64,000 nucleotides of DNA, taken from positions 799,758 through 863,757 of the forward strand of contig NZ_CTDZ01000009.1 of NCBI RefSeq assembly GCF_001375555.1, given 5' to 3'. Positions 34,467-43,184 of the stretch are shown here, piece by piece. A program made the translations under genes and the position numbers. The stretch comes from Numidum massiliense (GTDB lineage: Bacteria; Bacillota; Bacilli; Thermoactinomycetales; Novibacillaceae). Within the stretch, counting starts at the first letter, position 1. Every line of letters begins with the position of its first letter. A model generated the notes under the pieces. It was given only the letters and a program-made list of their open reading frames with translations, did not search any database and was not told where the DNA came from.

Positions 34467-34631
34467 TCTGTTTCACCTCCGGCCAACAAATTAACATGAT
34501 CCTTTTTCATAATAAAAAATTCACACATTGCAAAAGGTCCCATCGAAAAATTGACACCCTTTACACCGTGTGAATTTGGGCTTCCAATTTATCAACGTTG
34601 TTATCATACCACGGTCAGCAACGGAATGCAA
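34467..34631 (-). promoter_or_regulatory. csp promoter and long structured leader
   Basis: On the minus strand TTGCAT (34631-34626), spacer 17, TATGAT (34608-34603) make a promoter about 135 bases before the start codon. The leader contains AAATTCACAC (plus-strand 34517-34526) and its exact complement GTGTGAATTT (34568-34577), able to form a 10-bp long-range stem over a 41-base loop. The further gap 34632-34927 shows no gene. Confidence 0.6.
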
Positions 34632-34927
34632 GCCGTAACTCCATTTCGATTTTAGACATCCTTCCCTTGCTTTCCATTTTACAGCAGGATGTCTGTCGTT
34701 TTACTCCTGAAAAAAAAGAAATCCTCACGGTAGTAGCGGAGTATGCGAGCGTTGTTGGGAGTGTACCGTTGTCGCGTCGTCCAAAGTGCCAATACACATT
34801 AAAAGTCGCATAGGGCGATAAAGCGAGCCCACATCCTAATACGGTCGCGTTAATGCGACACACGTTCATGCGACAACGGTACAGAAAACAGTCTTGTCAA
34901 AGAGACACGGCTAGACTTTAAATAGCT

Positions 34928-35692
34928 TTATTTTTCCCCGATAAACTGACAGATACTATCGATTACTTCCGTTTCCCACTCGTAGCGGTTAAATGTATGG
35001 TCGGCGTCTTCGATCGGATGGAGCTTCGCCCGTCCGCCGTACGACAGCTCTTGATACTTCAAGGAGACGTCGTAAGGGACTGTGTCGTCTTTCGTCCCGT
35101 GGATTAATAGCACGTCGCCATCGTACGATTTAGCGCGGGTGAAGACGTCGAGCGTTTTTAGATCCTCGGCAAACGCACGTCCGACGAGGTTACCGTCGTG
35201 GTCGACAACTTGCAAATCGGGGTGGGCGAGGTAGGCGTCGACGGCGTCTTTAATGATGTCGTACATGTTGCCGGCAGCTGCCATTAAGACGAGCTTGTGC
35301 ACGTCCTGCGGCCGATCGCCAGCGAGGACGGAGGCGACGAGGCCCCCCATGCTCAGTCCAATGAGGCTGATCTGTGTGGCGTCGACGCGCGGGTCGTTTT
35401 GCACCGCATCGAGAATAGCGTGTGCTTCCGCAATTTCGCCGGAAACCGTCATCTGTTCGAAGTCGCCGTCGCTTTCGCCACTGCCGGAAAAATCGTAGCG
35501 AAACACCGCAAAACCGAGTTTTTCTAACGCACGAGAAATTTTTACAAACATGCGGTGCGGTTCGAGTTTATTCCCGGTGAACCCGTGAAACAGGATGACC
35601 GCTGGTAGTTTTTCGTCAGACGCTTGTTCTGGAATGTGCTCCATACCCCGTAATACAAAACCGTTACAAGTTAATTCAATCGCCTTTTGCAC
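34928..35692 (-). CDS. Alpha/beta hydrolase, esterase of the cinnamoyl/feruloyl esterase type
   Basis: A serine hydrolase of about 254 aa. The oxyanion region is ILFHGFTGNK, the nucleophile Ser lies in IGLSMGGLVA, the acid in LLIHGTKDDTVPYDV, and the His in EDADHTFNRYEWE. The FHGFTGNK...FRYDFSGSGESDG combination is typical of bacterial Est1E-like feruloyl esterases. The GTG at 35692 is 7 bases behind GGAGGG and is preferred over a TTG that overlaps that site. It stands alone; substrate not predictable. Confidence 0.88.
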   Translation of the reverse strand: MQKAIELTCNGFVLRGMEHIPEQASDEKLPAVILFHGFTGNKLEPHRMFVKISRALEKLGFAVFRYDFSGSGESDGDFEQMTVSGEIAEAHAILDAVQNDPRVDATQISLIGLSMGGLVASVLAGDRPQDVHKLVLMAAAGNMYDIIKDAVDAYLAHPDLQVVDHDGNLVGRAFAEDLKTLDVFTRAKSYDGDVLLIHGTKDDTVPYDVSLKYQELSYGGRAKLHPIEDADHTFNRYEWETEVIDSICQFIGEK

Positions 35693-35980
35693 GTATGTAC
35701 CCTCCAAAAGCTTCGTTTTTTAAAAAAATAAAAATTCATGTTCTTTAAGGAGCTAGTAAGGATGTTTCAGCGTTTTAAGTTTCGTAGCATTACGGCTTCA
35801 TTATAGCACAATAGACAGGATGAATGATGAAGGTCGTGATCTATTAATATAATAGCCAAAGAGGATGTTTACGGATGTGGTAAAATGAGCGCAACAACGA
35901 TGTGAGAGTCTCTGCGGTTTCGAGTATTGTGCGGATTATAAATTTGCCGATGATTTCGTTCGATGAAAGGATTGCGGCTG

Positions 35981-36919
35981 ATGAAATTGGAACGATTACT
36001 AGCGATTGTCGTCCTTTTAATGAATAAAAAACGGGTGCAAGCGAAAGAACTTGCCGACATGTTTGAAGTGTCGGTGCGTACGATTTATCGGGATGTGGAT
36101 GCGATCAATCAAGCGGGAATCCCTGTTGTCACATATCAAGGAGTGAATGGCGGCATCGAGATTATGGAAGGGTACCGACTCGACAAATACGTGTTGACGA
36201 ATGATGAGCTCGCAGCGATTGCCGTCGCGTTGCGCAGTGTGGCGACGTCGTACGACCATTACCGGACAGATGTCTTGTTGGAAAAAATTAAAGGCGCCGT
36301 TCCGCCGAGTGAGAGTGAGCGCTTTCGAGCGAAAACCGATCACGTATTTGTCGATTTTAGTCCGTGGGGCGGCGATCCCCAGCTGAAACAAAAAATGACG
36401 ACGCTCCGAGAGGCGTTGCAGGCTGAAAAATGTGTGAGTTTTTCGTATTACAGTGTGAAAGGGGAAGTGACAGAGCGCGAAGTAGAGCCGCATACGCTCG
36501 TGCTAAAAGGGCAGAAGTGGTATTTGTACGCGTTTTGTAAGTTGCGTGGGGCGTTCCGTTTCTTTAAGCTGGCGCGGATGAAGGACTGTGCGCTAACGGA
36601 CGTCAGCTTTCGGCGCCAAGCGGTGGCGTTAGACGATGCCCCGTGGGACAAGGCGTGGTTCGATCCGTTGCAAACAGTGGATGTCCGCTTGCGCTTCACG
36701 GCCAAGGTGCGTCCGATTGTCGAAGAGTGGTTTGATGTGGCCAATATCCGTTATGAGTCAGACGGAACGTGCACGGTACAAGTGACGCTCCCGGAAGACG
36801 ATTGGCTGTACGGATTTATTTTGAGCTTTGGGGCAAACGTCGAAGTACTCGCACCGGAAGAGCTGCGGGAAAACATTCGTACGATCGCGGGGGAAGTTTA
36901 CGACGTGTACAGTGGGTAA
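35981..36919 (+). CDS. YafY-type HTH/WYL-domain transcriptional regulator
   Basis: A 312-aa regulator. The N-terminal HTH_11 winged helix (MNKKRVQAKELADMFEVSVRTIYRDVDAINQAG) is followed by a WYL domain whose core reads KWYLYAFCKLRGAFRFFKLARM, and a C-terminal WCX-like segment. WYL domains sense nucleic-acid or other ligands. The ATG at 35981 has AAAGGA 10 bases upstream; an ATG 18 bases earlier has none. The next gene on the same strand encodes a zinc-ribbon protein, a pairing seen in Bacillales. Target genes unknown. Confidence 0.9.
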   Translation: MKLERLLAIVVLLMNKKRVQAKELADMFEVSVRTIYRDVDAINQAGIPVVTYQGVNGGIEIMEGYRLDKYVLTNDELAAIAVALRSVATSYDHYRTDVLLEKIKGAVPPSESERFRAKTDHVFVDFSPWGGDPQLKQKMTTLREALQAEKCVSFSYYSVKGEVTEREVEPHTLVLKGQKWYLYAFCKLRGAFRFFKLARMKDCALTDVSFRRQAVALDDAPWDKAWFDPLQTVDVRLRFTAKVRPIVEEWFDVANIRYESDGTCTVQVTLPEDDWLYGFILSFGANVEVLAPEELRENIRTIAGEVYDVYSG

Positions 36920-37100
36920 CGTGATAGTAGGTGACGTATACAACGGATGACACGTTCAGCGGGGGAGATACAAGGTGGAAGTACAGCGGGTTATGCGTAT
37001 AGCAGGTTAAACAGAACCGATTATTTTTCTAAACTTGACAGGCTGTTGTCACCTTTCCCTATTTATAATGAAGGTGAATGATAACCTTGGAGGGATTACG

Positions 37101-37370
37101 ATGGAACAACAGCAAGACCAACACATGTGTCAAAGTTGCGGCATGCCGTTGACCGAGGAAGCGCTGTGCGGTACAGAAAAGGGCGGTGCAAAGTCGCGGG
37201 AGTATTGCGTGTACTGCTACGAGGAAGGGCAGTTCAAGCAGCCGGAGATGACTTTGGAAGAGATGGTCGACCTTTGCGTCCCGCACATTGTCGCCGAAGG
37301 GCAGATGGATGAAGGCGAAGCGCGGGAAATGATGACGAAGTACTTGCCGACTTTAAAAAGATGGCGATAA
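37101..37370 (+). CDS. Small zinc-ribbon protein (PF12674-like)
   Basis: An 89-aa protein starting MEQQQDQ; cysteines CQSCGMPL, LCGTE and YCVYCYEEGQF form the putative zinc ribbon common to small transcription-factor-associated proteins in Firmicutes. The ATG follows TTGGAGGGATTACG. Upstream are TTGACA (37035-37040) and TATAAT (37064-37069) with a 23-base gap, too long for a normal promoter, so activator control or a different -10 is possible. It follows the WYL regulator. Confidence 0.8.
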   Translation: MEQQQDQHMCQSCGMPLTEEALCGTEKGGAKSREYCVYCYEEGQFKQPEMTLEEMVDLCVPHIVAEGQMDEGEAREMMTKYLPTLKRWR

Positions 37371-37392
37371 AGGTGAAACAGGTGGCGATTGA

Positions 37393-37427
37393 GGTGGCGG
37401 CTACTTTTTAAAAAGGTAACCGCCGCC
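37393..37427. terminator. Hairpin between convergent genes
   Basis: GGTGGCGGCTAC and GTAACCGCCGCC pair over a TTTTTAAAAA-containing loop. It separates the zinc-ribbon gene from nifS and may serve both. Confidence 0.55.
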
Positions 37428-37445
37428 AAGAGCCAATAGCTACCT

Positions 37446-38594
37446 CTATCCTTCTAGTAGTGAGCGGAAATAAGAGACAGCCCGTTTTATTTCGGCCACG
37501 AGGCGATCCACATCGTGGGCGGTCGTCTCCCTTCCGAGTGTGAGGCGGATACTTTGCAGCGCTTGATCCGTCGTCTTGCCCATCGCTAACAGGACGGGTG
37601 ACGGTTCACTCTTTCCGGCGCTACAGGCGGAACTGCTTGCGACGGCGATCCCTTTGCGATTTAGTTCGAGCATGATCGCCTGTCCTTCGATTTGCGCGAA
37701 GCTGACGTTAAGGTTGTGGGGCAACCGTTCTGTAGGGTGTCCGTTAAGAGTGACATCGCGTATTTCACTGTTTAAACGTTGCCATAACCTTCGGCGTAGG
37801 TCGGTGAGGCGCTCGTTTTCTGTTTCTAATTCGCGCTGGGCCAACTTCGCGGCGACGCCGAAACCGACGATGGCGGGTACGTTTTCCGTTCCCGGGCGGT
37901 AGCCGCGTTCTTGGCCACCTCCGAAAACGATTGGCGCTAGGCGGCGACCTTTGCGGATATACAGCGCGCCGCTCCCTTTGGGACCGTAAATTTTATGAGC
38001 GCTGACGGAAACGAGATCGGCGCCGATGGCGTCGACATCGAGTGGACATTTTCCGAACAGTTGCACGGCGTCGGTGTGAAATAACGCTTGGTGCTGTTTT
38101 AACCGCTCTCCGATTTCCGCTAGAGGTTGTAACGTTCCGACTTCGTTGTTGGCGGCCATAATCGTGACGAGAATCGTCTCGTCGCGCAGGGCGTTTGTGA
38201 CATCGTCAACGCACACGCGGCCGTCTGTGTCTACCGGTACATAGGTGAGGTCATAGCCTTCCGCTTCTAATTCCCGGCACGTGTTTAAGACAGACGGGTG
38301 TTCAATTTGCGAGGTGATAATGTGCTTTCCGATCTGCTTTTGTCGCCGAGCGGTGCCGATGATCGCCATATTGTTCGCCTCGGTACCGCTTGCAGTGAAG
38401 ACAATTTCTCGCGGTTGTGCGTGCAAGGTGGAGGCAACCAGCCTACGCGCCCACTGTATGCGGTCGCGTGCTCTTAATCCAAGGTCGTAAAGACTACTCG
38501 CATTTCCGAATTCGTGTTGTAGGACGTGCGCCATTGCTTCGAAAACTTCCGCTCGTAATGGCGTCGTCGCCCCGTGGTCAAAATAAAGCGACAC
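37446..38594 (-). CDS. nifS: Cysteine desulfurase, NifS/IscS family (NAD-biosynthesis associated)
   Basis: PLP enzyme of about 382 aa that mobilises sulfur from cysteine. YFDHGATTPLR is the start, the PLP lysine lies in SVSAHKIYGPKG, FGGGQERGYRPGTENV is a class motif, and the catalytic cysteine is in SSACSAGKSEPS (the longer-loop NifS type). The GTG at 38594 behind AGGGG gives the normal N-terminus; 18 extra codons upstream have no support. It is divergent from nadC-nadA, as in Bacillus, where this NifS supplies sulfur for the NadA [4Fe-4S] cluster. The Bacillus neighbour nadR/yrxA is not present here. Confidence 0.9.
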   Translation of the reverse strand: MSLYFDHGATTPLRAEVFEAMAHVLQHEFGNASSLYDLGLRARDRIQWARRLVASTLHAQPREIVFTASGTEANNMAIIGTARRQKQIGKHIITSQIEHPSVLNTCRELEAEGYDLTYVPVDTDGRVCVDDVTNALRDETILVTIMAANNEVGTLQPLAEIGERLKQHQALFHTDAVQLFGKCPLDVDAIGADLVSVSAHKIYGPKGSGALYIRKGRRLAPIVFGGGQERGYRPGTENVPAIVGFGVAAKLAQRELETENERLTDLRRRLWQRLNSEIRDVTLNGHPTERLPHNLNVSFAQIEGQAIMLELNRKGIAVASSSACSAGKSEPSPVLLAMGKTTDQALQSIRLTLGRETTAHDVDRLVAEIKRAVSYFRSLLEG

Positions 38595-38683
38595 GCTGGA
38601 TCCCCTACCTTTAGCCTCATTCATGTGTAATATTGTGCGCACATACACAACTTACGAAATGAAAGATCTCCCTGTACGACATG

Positions 38684-38888
38684 TTGACAGAATAAGTGAA
38701 AACCGTAACAATAAAGATACTTATATTGTAGCATAAAAAGAGGCATTGTTGGCGTTTTTTTGATCACTACTACACATATCACAGTAGGGGAGAGTCTTTT
38801 AAATATGCGCATATAATCACAAACTTGCCTAAGCTAGGTAACGGTACGCTTTTTTCCTGAAAAATAAACCTTGACAGACGTTGACAGA
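38684..38888. promoter_or_regulatory. Repeated TTGACAGA boxes in the nifS-nadC divergent region
   Basis: TTGACAGA occurs at 38684-38691, 38871-38878 and 38881-38888, the last two spaced 10 bases apart (one helical turn) just upstream of nadC. A TATAAT lies at 38812-38817. The boxes may be operators for a NAD/niacin-responsive repressor; I could not recall the NiaR consensus with enough certainty to assign it. Confidence 0.4.
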
Positions 38889-38913
38889 TGGTAATAGGAA
38901 TGGAGTGGAGTCG

Positions 38914-39756
38914 GTGAATCCAATTGCTTTAAGAGAGATGGTTCATACGTTTTTAAATGAAGACATCGGGTGGGGAGATGTGACGACCGAGGCGATTGTG
39001 CCCGAAGAGGCAGTGGGCGAAGCGATTGTACGGGCGAAAGCCGACGGTCTCGTGGCTGGATTACCGATCGCGGCAGCTGTATTTCGCGAACTGGATCCGC
39101 ACATGACATGGACGGAAGCCGTATGTGAAGGCGACAATGTGCAAGCCGGACAGGAATTGGTCCAGCTGAAAGGGAAGGCGCGAGCGATTTTAACGGGTGA
39201 ACGTGTGGCGCTCAATCTTTTGCAACGGCTTTCAGGAATTGCGACGACGACTCGCGCCGCTGTACAGGCGGTGGAGGATACAGACTGCCTCATTCTCGAT
39301 ACGCGTAAAACGACTCCGGGGCTCAGGCTTTTAGAGAAGTATGCGGTAAAAGTAGGCGGCGGCCGCAACCACCGTTTTAGTTTAGCGGATGCGGTCATGG
39401 TTAAAGACAACCATATCGCGTTTGCCGGTGGGATTGAGGAAGCGGTACACCGCGTGAGGCGTTCTGTCGGTCCAACGGTGAAGATCGAAGTGGAGGCGGA
39501 GACGTTGGCTCAAGTTAGGGAGGCGTTAGCTGCTGGGGTGGATATCATTATGCTCGACAATATGGACGTGGAGACGATGCGAGAAGCGGTTCGCCTCATC
39601 GCCAGTCGGGCATTAAGCGAAGCGTCGGGCGGGCTTAAGCCGGAGTCGGTCGCACGTGTGGCTCGCACGGGTGTCAGTGCCATCTCGCTCGGTTGGTTAA
39701 CCCACTCCGCGCGCGCGTTGGACATAAGTTTAGAATTTACGGAGGTGCTCGAGTGA
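38914..39756 (+). CDS. nadC: Nicotinate-nucleotide pyrophosphorylase (carboxylating)
   Basis: Quinolinate phosphoribosyltransferase, about 280 aa, making nicotinate mononucleotide from quinolinate and PRPP. Motifs: [14 protein letters not shown] near the start, [42 protein letters not shown] for substrate binding, MVKDNHI, and [12 protein letters not shown] at 38914 follows GGAGTGGAG and is preferred over an unsupported start at 38881. Its stop overlaps nadA by four bases. The usual first gene of this operon, nadB, is absent. Confidence 0.95.
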   Translation: MNPIALREMVHTFLNEDIGWGDVTTEAIVPEEAVGEAIVRAKADGLVAGLPIAAAVFRELDPHMTWTEAVCEGDNVQAGQELVQLKGKARAILTGERVALNLLQRLSGIATTTRAAVQAVEDTDCLILDTRKTTPGLRLLEKYAVKVGGGRNHRFSLADAVMVKDNHIAFAGGIEEAVHRVRRSVGPTVKIEVEAETLAQVREALAAGVDIIMLDNMDVETMREAVRLIASRALSEASGGLKPESVARVARTGVSAISLGWLTHSARALDISLEFTEVLE

Positions 39757-40862
39757 ACGCGTTTGCGATTGAACAAGAAGAAAAGAAGCAGCTTCCTGCT
39801 CGTTATCAAAAAATGGCGCCGGAAGAACTGACCTCGCGCATTTGGCAGGCGAAAAAGGCGTTAGGAAACGATTTAGTCATTATGGGGCATCACTACCAGC
39901 GGGACGATGTCATTCAGTTCGCGGATCACCGCGGTGACTCTTTGAAGCTCGCGCAAATAGCGGCGGCAGAACGAGAGGCGACATACGTCGTGTTTTGCGG
40001 CGTTCATTTCATGGCAGAGACAGCCGACATTTTAACGACGGATGAACAAGCAGTCGTCCTGCCCGATTTGCAGGCAGGTTGTTCGATGGCGGACATGGCA
40101 GACATCGACGACTTGGAAGAGGCCTGGGAAGTGATTGAGAGGGATTTTGGCGAGACTGTCATTCCGGTAACGTATGTTAACTCGACGGCTGCCATTAAAG
40201 CATTCGTCGGGAGACACGGCGGCTTAACGTGTACGTCGTCCAATGCGGAAAACGTGTTACAGTGGTGTTTCGAGCAAAAAGAACGGGTGCTGTTCTTGCC
40301 GGATCAACACTTAGGTAGAAATACAGCGGTTAAATTCGGCATCCCCCTTGAACAGATGATTGTGTGGAATCCCTTACGCGGCGCCTACGATGACGTTTCT
40401 GGGGATTTGACTGCGACAAAAGTGATTTTATGGAAAGGCCACTGCTCGGTGCACCAAACGTTTACGGTGGATCACATACGACAGTATCGGGAACGGGATC
40501 CGGAATTTCGTATTTTGGTTCACCCGGAATGTTGTTACGACGTTGTGCAAGCGGCGGATGACGACGGTTCCACCGATTACATTATTAAACAGATTCAGCG
40601 GGCACCAGCGGGAAGTAAGTGGGCGATTGGCACCGAGGTGAACCTCGTGCAGCGGTTGGCGCATGAACACCCCGACGTGACCGTCCGTTTGCTGAGCCAA
40701 ACGATGTGCTCCTGTTTAACGATGAATCGGATCGATCAGCCCCACTTGTTGTGGGTGTTAGAATCACTCCTAGACGGAAAAGTGATCAACCGGATTCAAG
40801 TTGCTGACGACGTTGCCCGCGAGGCAAAAACTGCCCTCGATCGCATGCTGGCGCTCGTGTAA
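39753..40862 (+). CDS. nadA: Quinolinate synthase A
   Basis: [4Fe-4S] enzyme (about 369 aa) condensing iminoaspartate with dihydroxyacetone phosphate to quinolinate. [24 protein letters not shown] is the N-terminal motif; cluster cysteines are in [28 protein letters not shown] and [10 protein letters not shown], and [10 protein letters not shown] adds two more. [14 protein letters not shown] is a family motif of the Bacillus-type longer NadA. The GTG at 39753 is five bases behind GGAGGTG and overlaps the nadC stop. Iminoaspartate must come from an L-aspartate oxidase or dehydrogenase encoded elsewhere. Confidence 0.95.
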   Translation: MNAFAIEQEEKKQLPARYQKMAPEELTSRIWQAKKALGNDLVIMGHHYQRDDVIQFADHRGDSLKLAQIAAAEREATYVVFCGVHFMAETADILTTDEQAVVLPDLQAGCSMADMADIDDLEEAWEVIERDFGETVIPVTYVNSTAAIKAFVGRHGGLTCTSSNAENVLQWCFEQKERVLFLPDQHLGRNTAVKFGIPLEQMIVWNPLRGAYDDVSGDLTATKVILWKGHCSVHQTFTVDHIRQYRERDPEFRILVHPECCYDVVQAADDDGSTDYIIKQIQRAPAGSKWAIGTEVNLVQRLAHEHPDVTVRLLSQTMCSCLTMNRIDQPHLLWVLESLLDGKVINRIQVADDVAREAKTALDRMLALV

Positions 40863-40978
40863 GGCACGAATTGTCGTGTCGTAAACTGGGAAGTAGGGCG
40901 GGCTTGTCACAAAAAACGCTGGAAGGATGACTTTTTTGCCCAGTCTTAGGCAAGACGGACTTGTTTCTAAATCATTCA

Positions 40979-41034
40979 CCGGAAAGCCGACCGGAAGGCG
41001 TTCGGCTTTCCGGAAGTTTGCTCCCTCGCAAACT
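40979..41034. repeat. Tandem perfect hairpins after nadA
   Basis: First hairpin CCGGAAAGCCGA / TCGGCTTTCCGG (40979-41013, 12 bp perfect), directly followed by AGTTTGC / GCAAACT (41015-41034, 7 bp). There is no immediate U-tract; a T run starts at about 41056. Either a double terminator or a repeated intergenic element. Confidence 0.65.
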
Positions 41035-41074
41035 AGGTGAGAATAAGGTCGTCCATTTTTTTACAACAGCAAAA

Positions 41075-41113
41075 AAGGTCATTAAATAGCAGAGAAGGTC
41101 ATTAAACAGCGAG
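41075..41113. repeat. Two ~20-bp tandem repeats
   Basis: AAGGTCATTAAATAGCAGAG followed by AAGGTCATTAAACAGCGAG, just before the end of the convergent permease gene. Confidence 0.65.
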
Positions 41114-41123
41114 AAAACTCACA

Positions 41124-41897
41124 TCAATAATGCGCGAGCAGCCCTTTATCCATCGCCACGCGTTCGCAGCGGCGGAACACAAAGATGCCGATGACTAAGT
41201 AGACGGTGGCGTTAACAGTAATTGTGAGCCAGTCTTGCCATGGAATTTGGCTGAAAGTGACATCGTTAATCATAATATTGCGAATGAGGTCGATCCCTTG
41301 CACGAAGGGGAAGTAGACGAGAAACTTCACCGCACCTACCGGGACGAACGTTAAGCCCATTAAAATGAACTGGAAAATTTGCAGGAACGCTTGCACTTGT
41401 TTCAAGACGATGGACATCCCGGCGACGATGTAGGCGACGCCGAACATACTCACTAAGGTGATCGCTAGCACCGGCAAGATTGTGAGGACGTCGAAAGAGA
41501 GCCACTGTCCCGTCGTCGCCATGGACAAATAGAGCAAAGCAATAATGATACCGAAGTGAAACAAGGTCGAGGCGAGTAAGCGAGACATGAGCACCCGCCA
41601 CGCGCCAAGCGGCGACATATATAGTTGTTCCAACGTCCCTCGCAACGCTTCATTCGTAATGACCCACCCGATAAAGTTCATGATCGACATCGCTAAGTAC
41701 CAGCTAATGTAACTGACCATCGTAAATTGGATGCTCACATCCATCGTCTTCGGATCACCGGTCATTTTAATCCCGTAAAACATGGCCAGAAAAATGCAAT
41801 AAAACGTTAACACTTCCGCGATCGTATTAGGCAAGTAGCGCTTTAACTCGATATACTCTTTACGCGTATTCGCCTTAAGAAGATTGAACCAGCGCAT
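41124..41897 (-). CDS. ABC-2-type permease
   Basis: A 257-aa permease with six helices. The segment MSRLLASTLFHFGIIIALLYLSM and the N-terminal KEYIELKRYLPNTIAEVLTFY fit ABC-2 efflux subunits. The ATG follows GGGGGAG and overlaps the end of the ATPase gene by 23 bases, so both are translated together. No regulator sits next to this pair. Substrate unknown. Confidence 0.87.
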   Translation of the reverse strand: MRWFNLLKANTRKEYIELKRYLPNTIAEVLTFYCIFLAMFYGIKMTGDPKTMDVSIQFTMVSYISWYLAMSIMNFIGWVITNEALRGTLEQLYMSPLGAWRVLMSRLLASTLFHFGIIIALLYLSMATTGQWLSFDVLTILPVLAITLVSMFGVAYIVAGMSIVLKQVQAFLQIFQFILMGLTFVPVGAVKFLVYFPFVQGIDLIRNIMINDVTFSQIPWQDWLTITVNATVYLVIGIFVFRRCERVAMDKGLLAHY

Positions 41898-42858
41898 CTC
41901 GTTGCTCCCCCTTGACGATTTTTAAGAACACTTGTTCAAAGTTAATCGTGCCGCGATCGATCGCTTCGACGGGCGTGTTGTTTTGTTTTAAAATGGCGAG
42001 TAAGTCGTAAATGTCCTCGCTTTGCGTTAAGGTGACTTGCAGTGTCGCTTGATGGGCATCGGGCGCGTACGCGTGGTCAGGAAATTTTTGCTGCAACTGT
42101 TCCTGTTGAGCTGCAGTTAAACACGCTCCAAGGGTGACCGTGTAGGAGCGGGCATCAAATAGGCGCAACAAGTTTTCTACGCGATCGTCGACGACGACTT
42201 GCCCTTTATTAATAATGACGGTACGGGCACACAGCTCTTGTACGACGGGCATGTCGTGGGTGCTAATAATGATCGTGCGCGCGTACTGCTCCGCGACTTG
42301 TTTCAGTAGATCCCTCACTTCGTACCCTGTCTCTACATCGAGCCCAAGCGTCGGTTCATCCAACAAAATGACGTCTGTTTCCGCTAACAGTGCGACGGCG
42401 ATGGCCAGCTTTTGCTGCATGCCGCGCGAGAGGCGGTTCACTAACTCGCTTTCTTTTTCTTTGAGGCGGAACTGTTCGAGTAACCTTTCTACCGTGTCGC
42501 CGATCTGCTTGCGTCCGTAGCCGCGGTTGCCGGCGAAATACTCCAGGTTCTCTCGCACCGTTAGGCGCCAGTAGAGGTTGCGGTTCCCTTCTAGTACGGC
42601 ACTAATGTGGCGTAGCGCTTTGAGCCGCTTTTTGTGCATGTCGACGCCGTTGACGGTGACTATTCCCGCATCAGGGGTGAGTAAGCCGCAAATCATTTTA
42701 ATTGTCGACGTTTTACCGGCGCCGTTCGGCCCGAGGAGGCCAAGGATTTCCCCGCGATACACGTTGAAGGAGACGTCGTTCACGGCGCGGATCAGTTCTC
42801 GCGACTTCCTTTTTTTGTATGACTTCGTTAAACCTTTCACTTCGATTAGCGGATTCAT
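41875..42858 (-). CDS. ABC transporter ATP-binding protein
   Basis: A 327-aa ATPase: KSYKKRKSRELIRAVNDVSF start, Walker A GPNGAGKTST, signature LSRGMQQKLAIAVAL (variant), Walker B VILLDEPTLGLD, switch His in ISTHDMPVVQEL, and a C-terminal extension of about 90 aa (DLLAILKQNNTPVEAI) as in NatA/DrrA types. ATG behind GGGAGG. First gene of a two-gene operon with the overlapping permease. Confidence 0.9.
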   Translation of the reverse strand: MNPLIEVKGLTKSYKKRKSRELIRAVNDVSFNVYRGEILGLLGPNGAGKTSTIKMICGLLTPDAGIVTVNGVDMHKKRLKALRHISAVLEGNRNLYWRLTVRENLEYFAGNRGYGRKQIGDTVERLLEQFRLKEKESELVNRLSRGMQQKLAIAVALLAETDVILLDEPTLGLDVETGYEVRDLLKQVAEQYARTIIISTHDMPVVQELCARTVIINKGQVVVDDRVENLLRLFDARSYTVTLGACLTAAQQEQLQQKFPDHAYAPDAHQATLQVTLTQSEDIYDLLAILKQNNTPVEAIDRGTINFEQVFLKIVKGEQRDALVQSS

Positions 42859-43059
42859 AGTGGATCCCTCCCATACGATGCTGAATGTAAGTCTTTTTTG
42901 ACGATAGGCGATATTGACATTATAGCGGAAGCAGGTGACACTTTATACAGTCAAGGGGCGGAAGTTCGCTCCGGCTGGAGACGGAGTTCACCGACGAAAA
43001 AGAACGATGGGGTTTAAAAAAAGGTCTCGTTGTTACAAGCAGTTTTTTTGGACAATTAA

Positions 43060-43091
43060 AGACGCGCCCGCCATGTCGGTGGAGCGCGTCT
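43060..43091 (-). terminator. Terminator of the five-gene ABC cassette
   Basis: AGACGCGC (43060-43067) and GCGCGTCT (43084-43091) with further pairing in the loop; minus strand continues TTTAATTGT. Confidence 0.7.
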
Positions 43092-43120
43092 GCAAAAAAA
43101 GTGTGGTTACTGACCGCTGT

Positions 43121-43184
43121 CCATCTATTTCTCCATTTATTTCTCCATCTATTTCTCCATCTTTGTCCATCTACTTGTCCATCT
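43121..43184. repeat. 12-bp minisatellite spanning the stop codon of the anchored protein gene
   Basis: About five units of CATCTATTTCTC and variants (CATCTTTGTC, CATCTACTTGTC). On the minus strand the gene's last codons (ATGGACAAG then TAG) are themselves the first repeat unit. Confidence 0.75.

Noticed and set aside
34598..34869. Small frames on both strands between csp and the esterase gene
   Set aside because: No ribosome sites, no recognisable family, and overlap with the csp promoter and leader.
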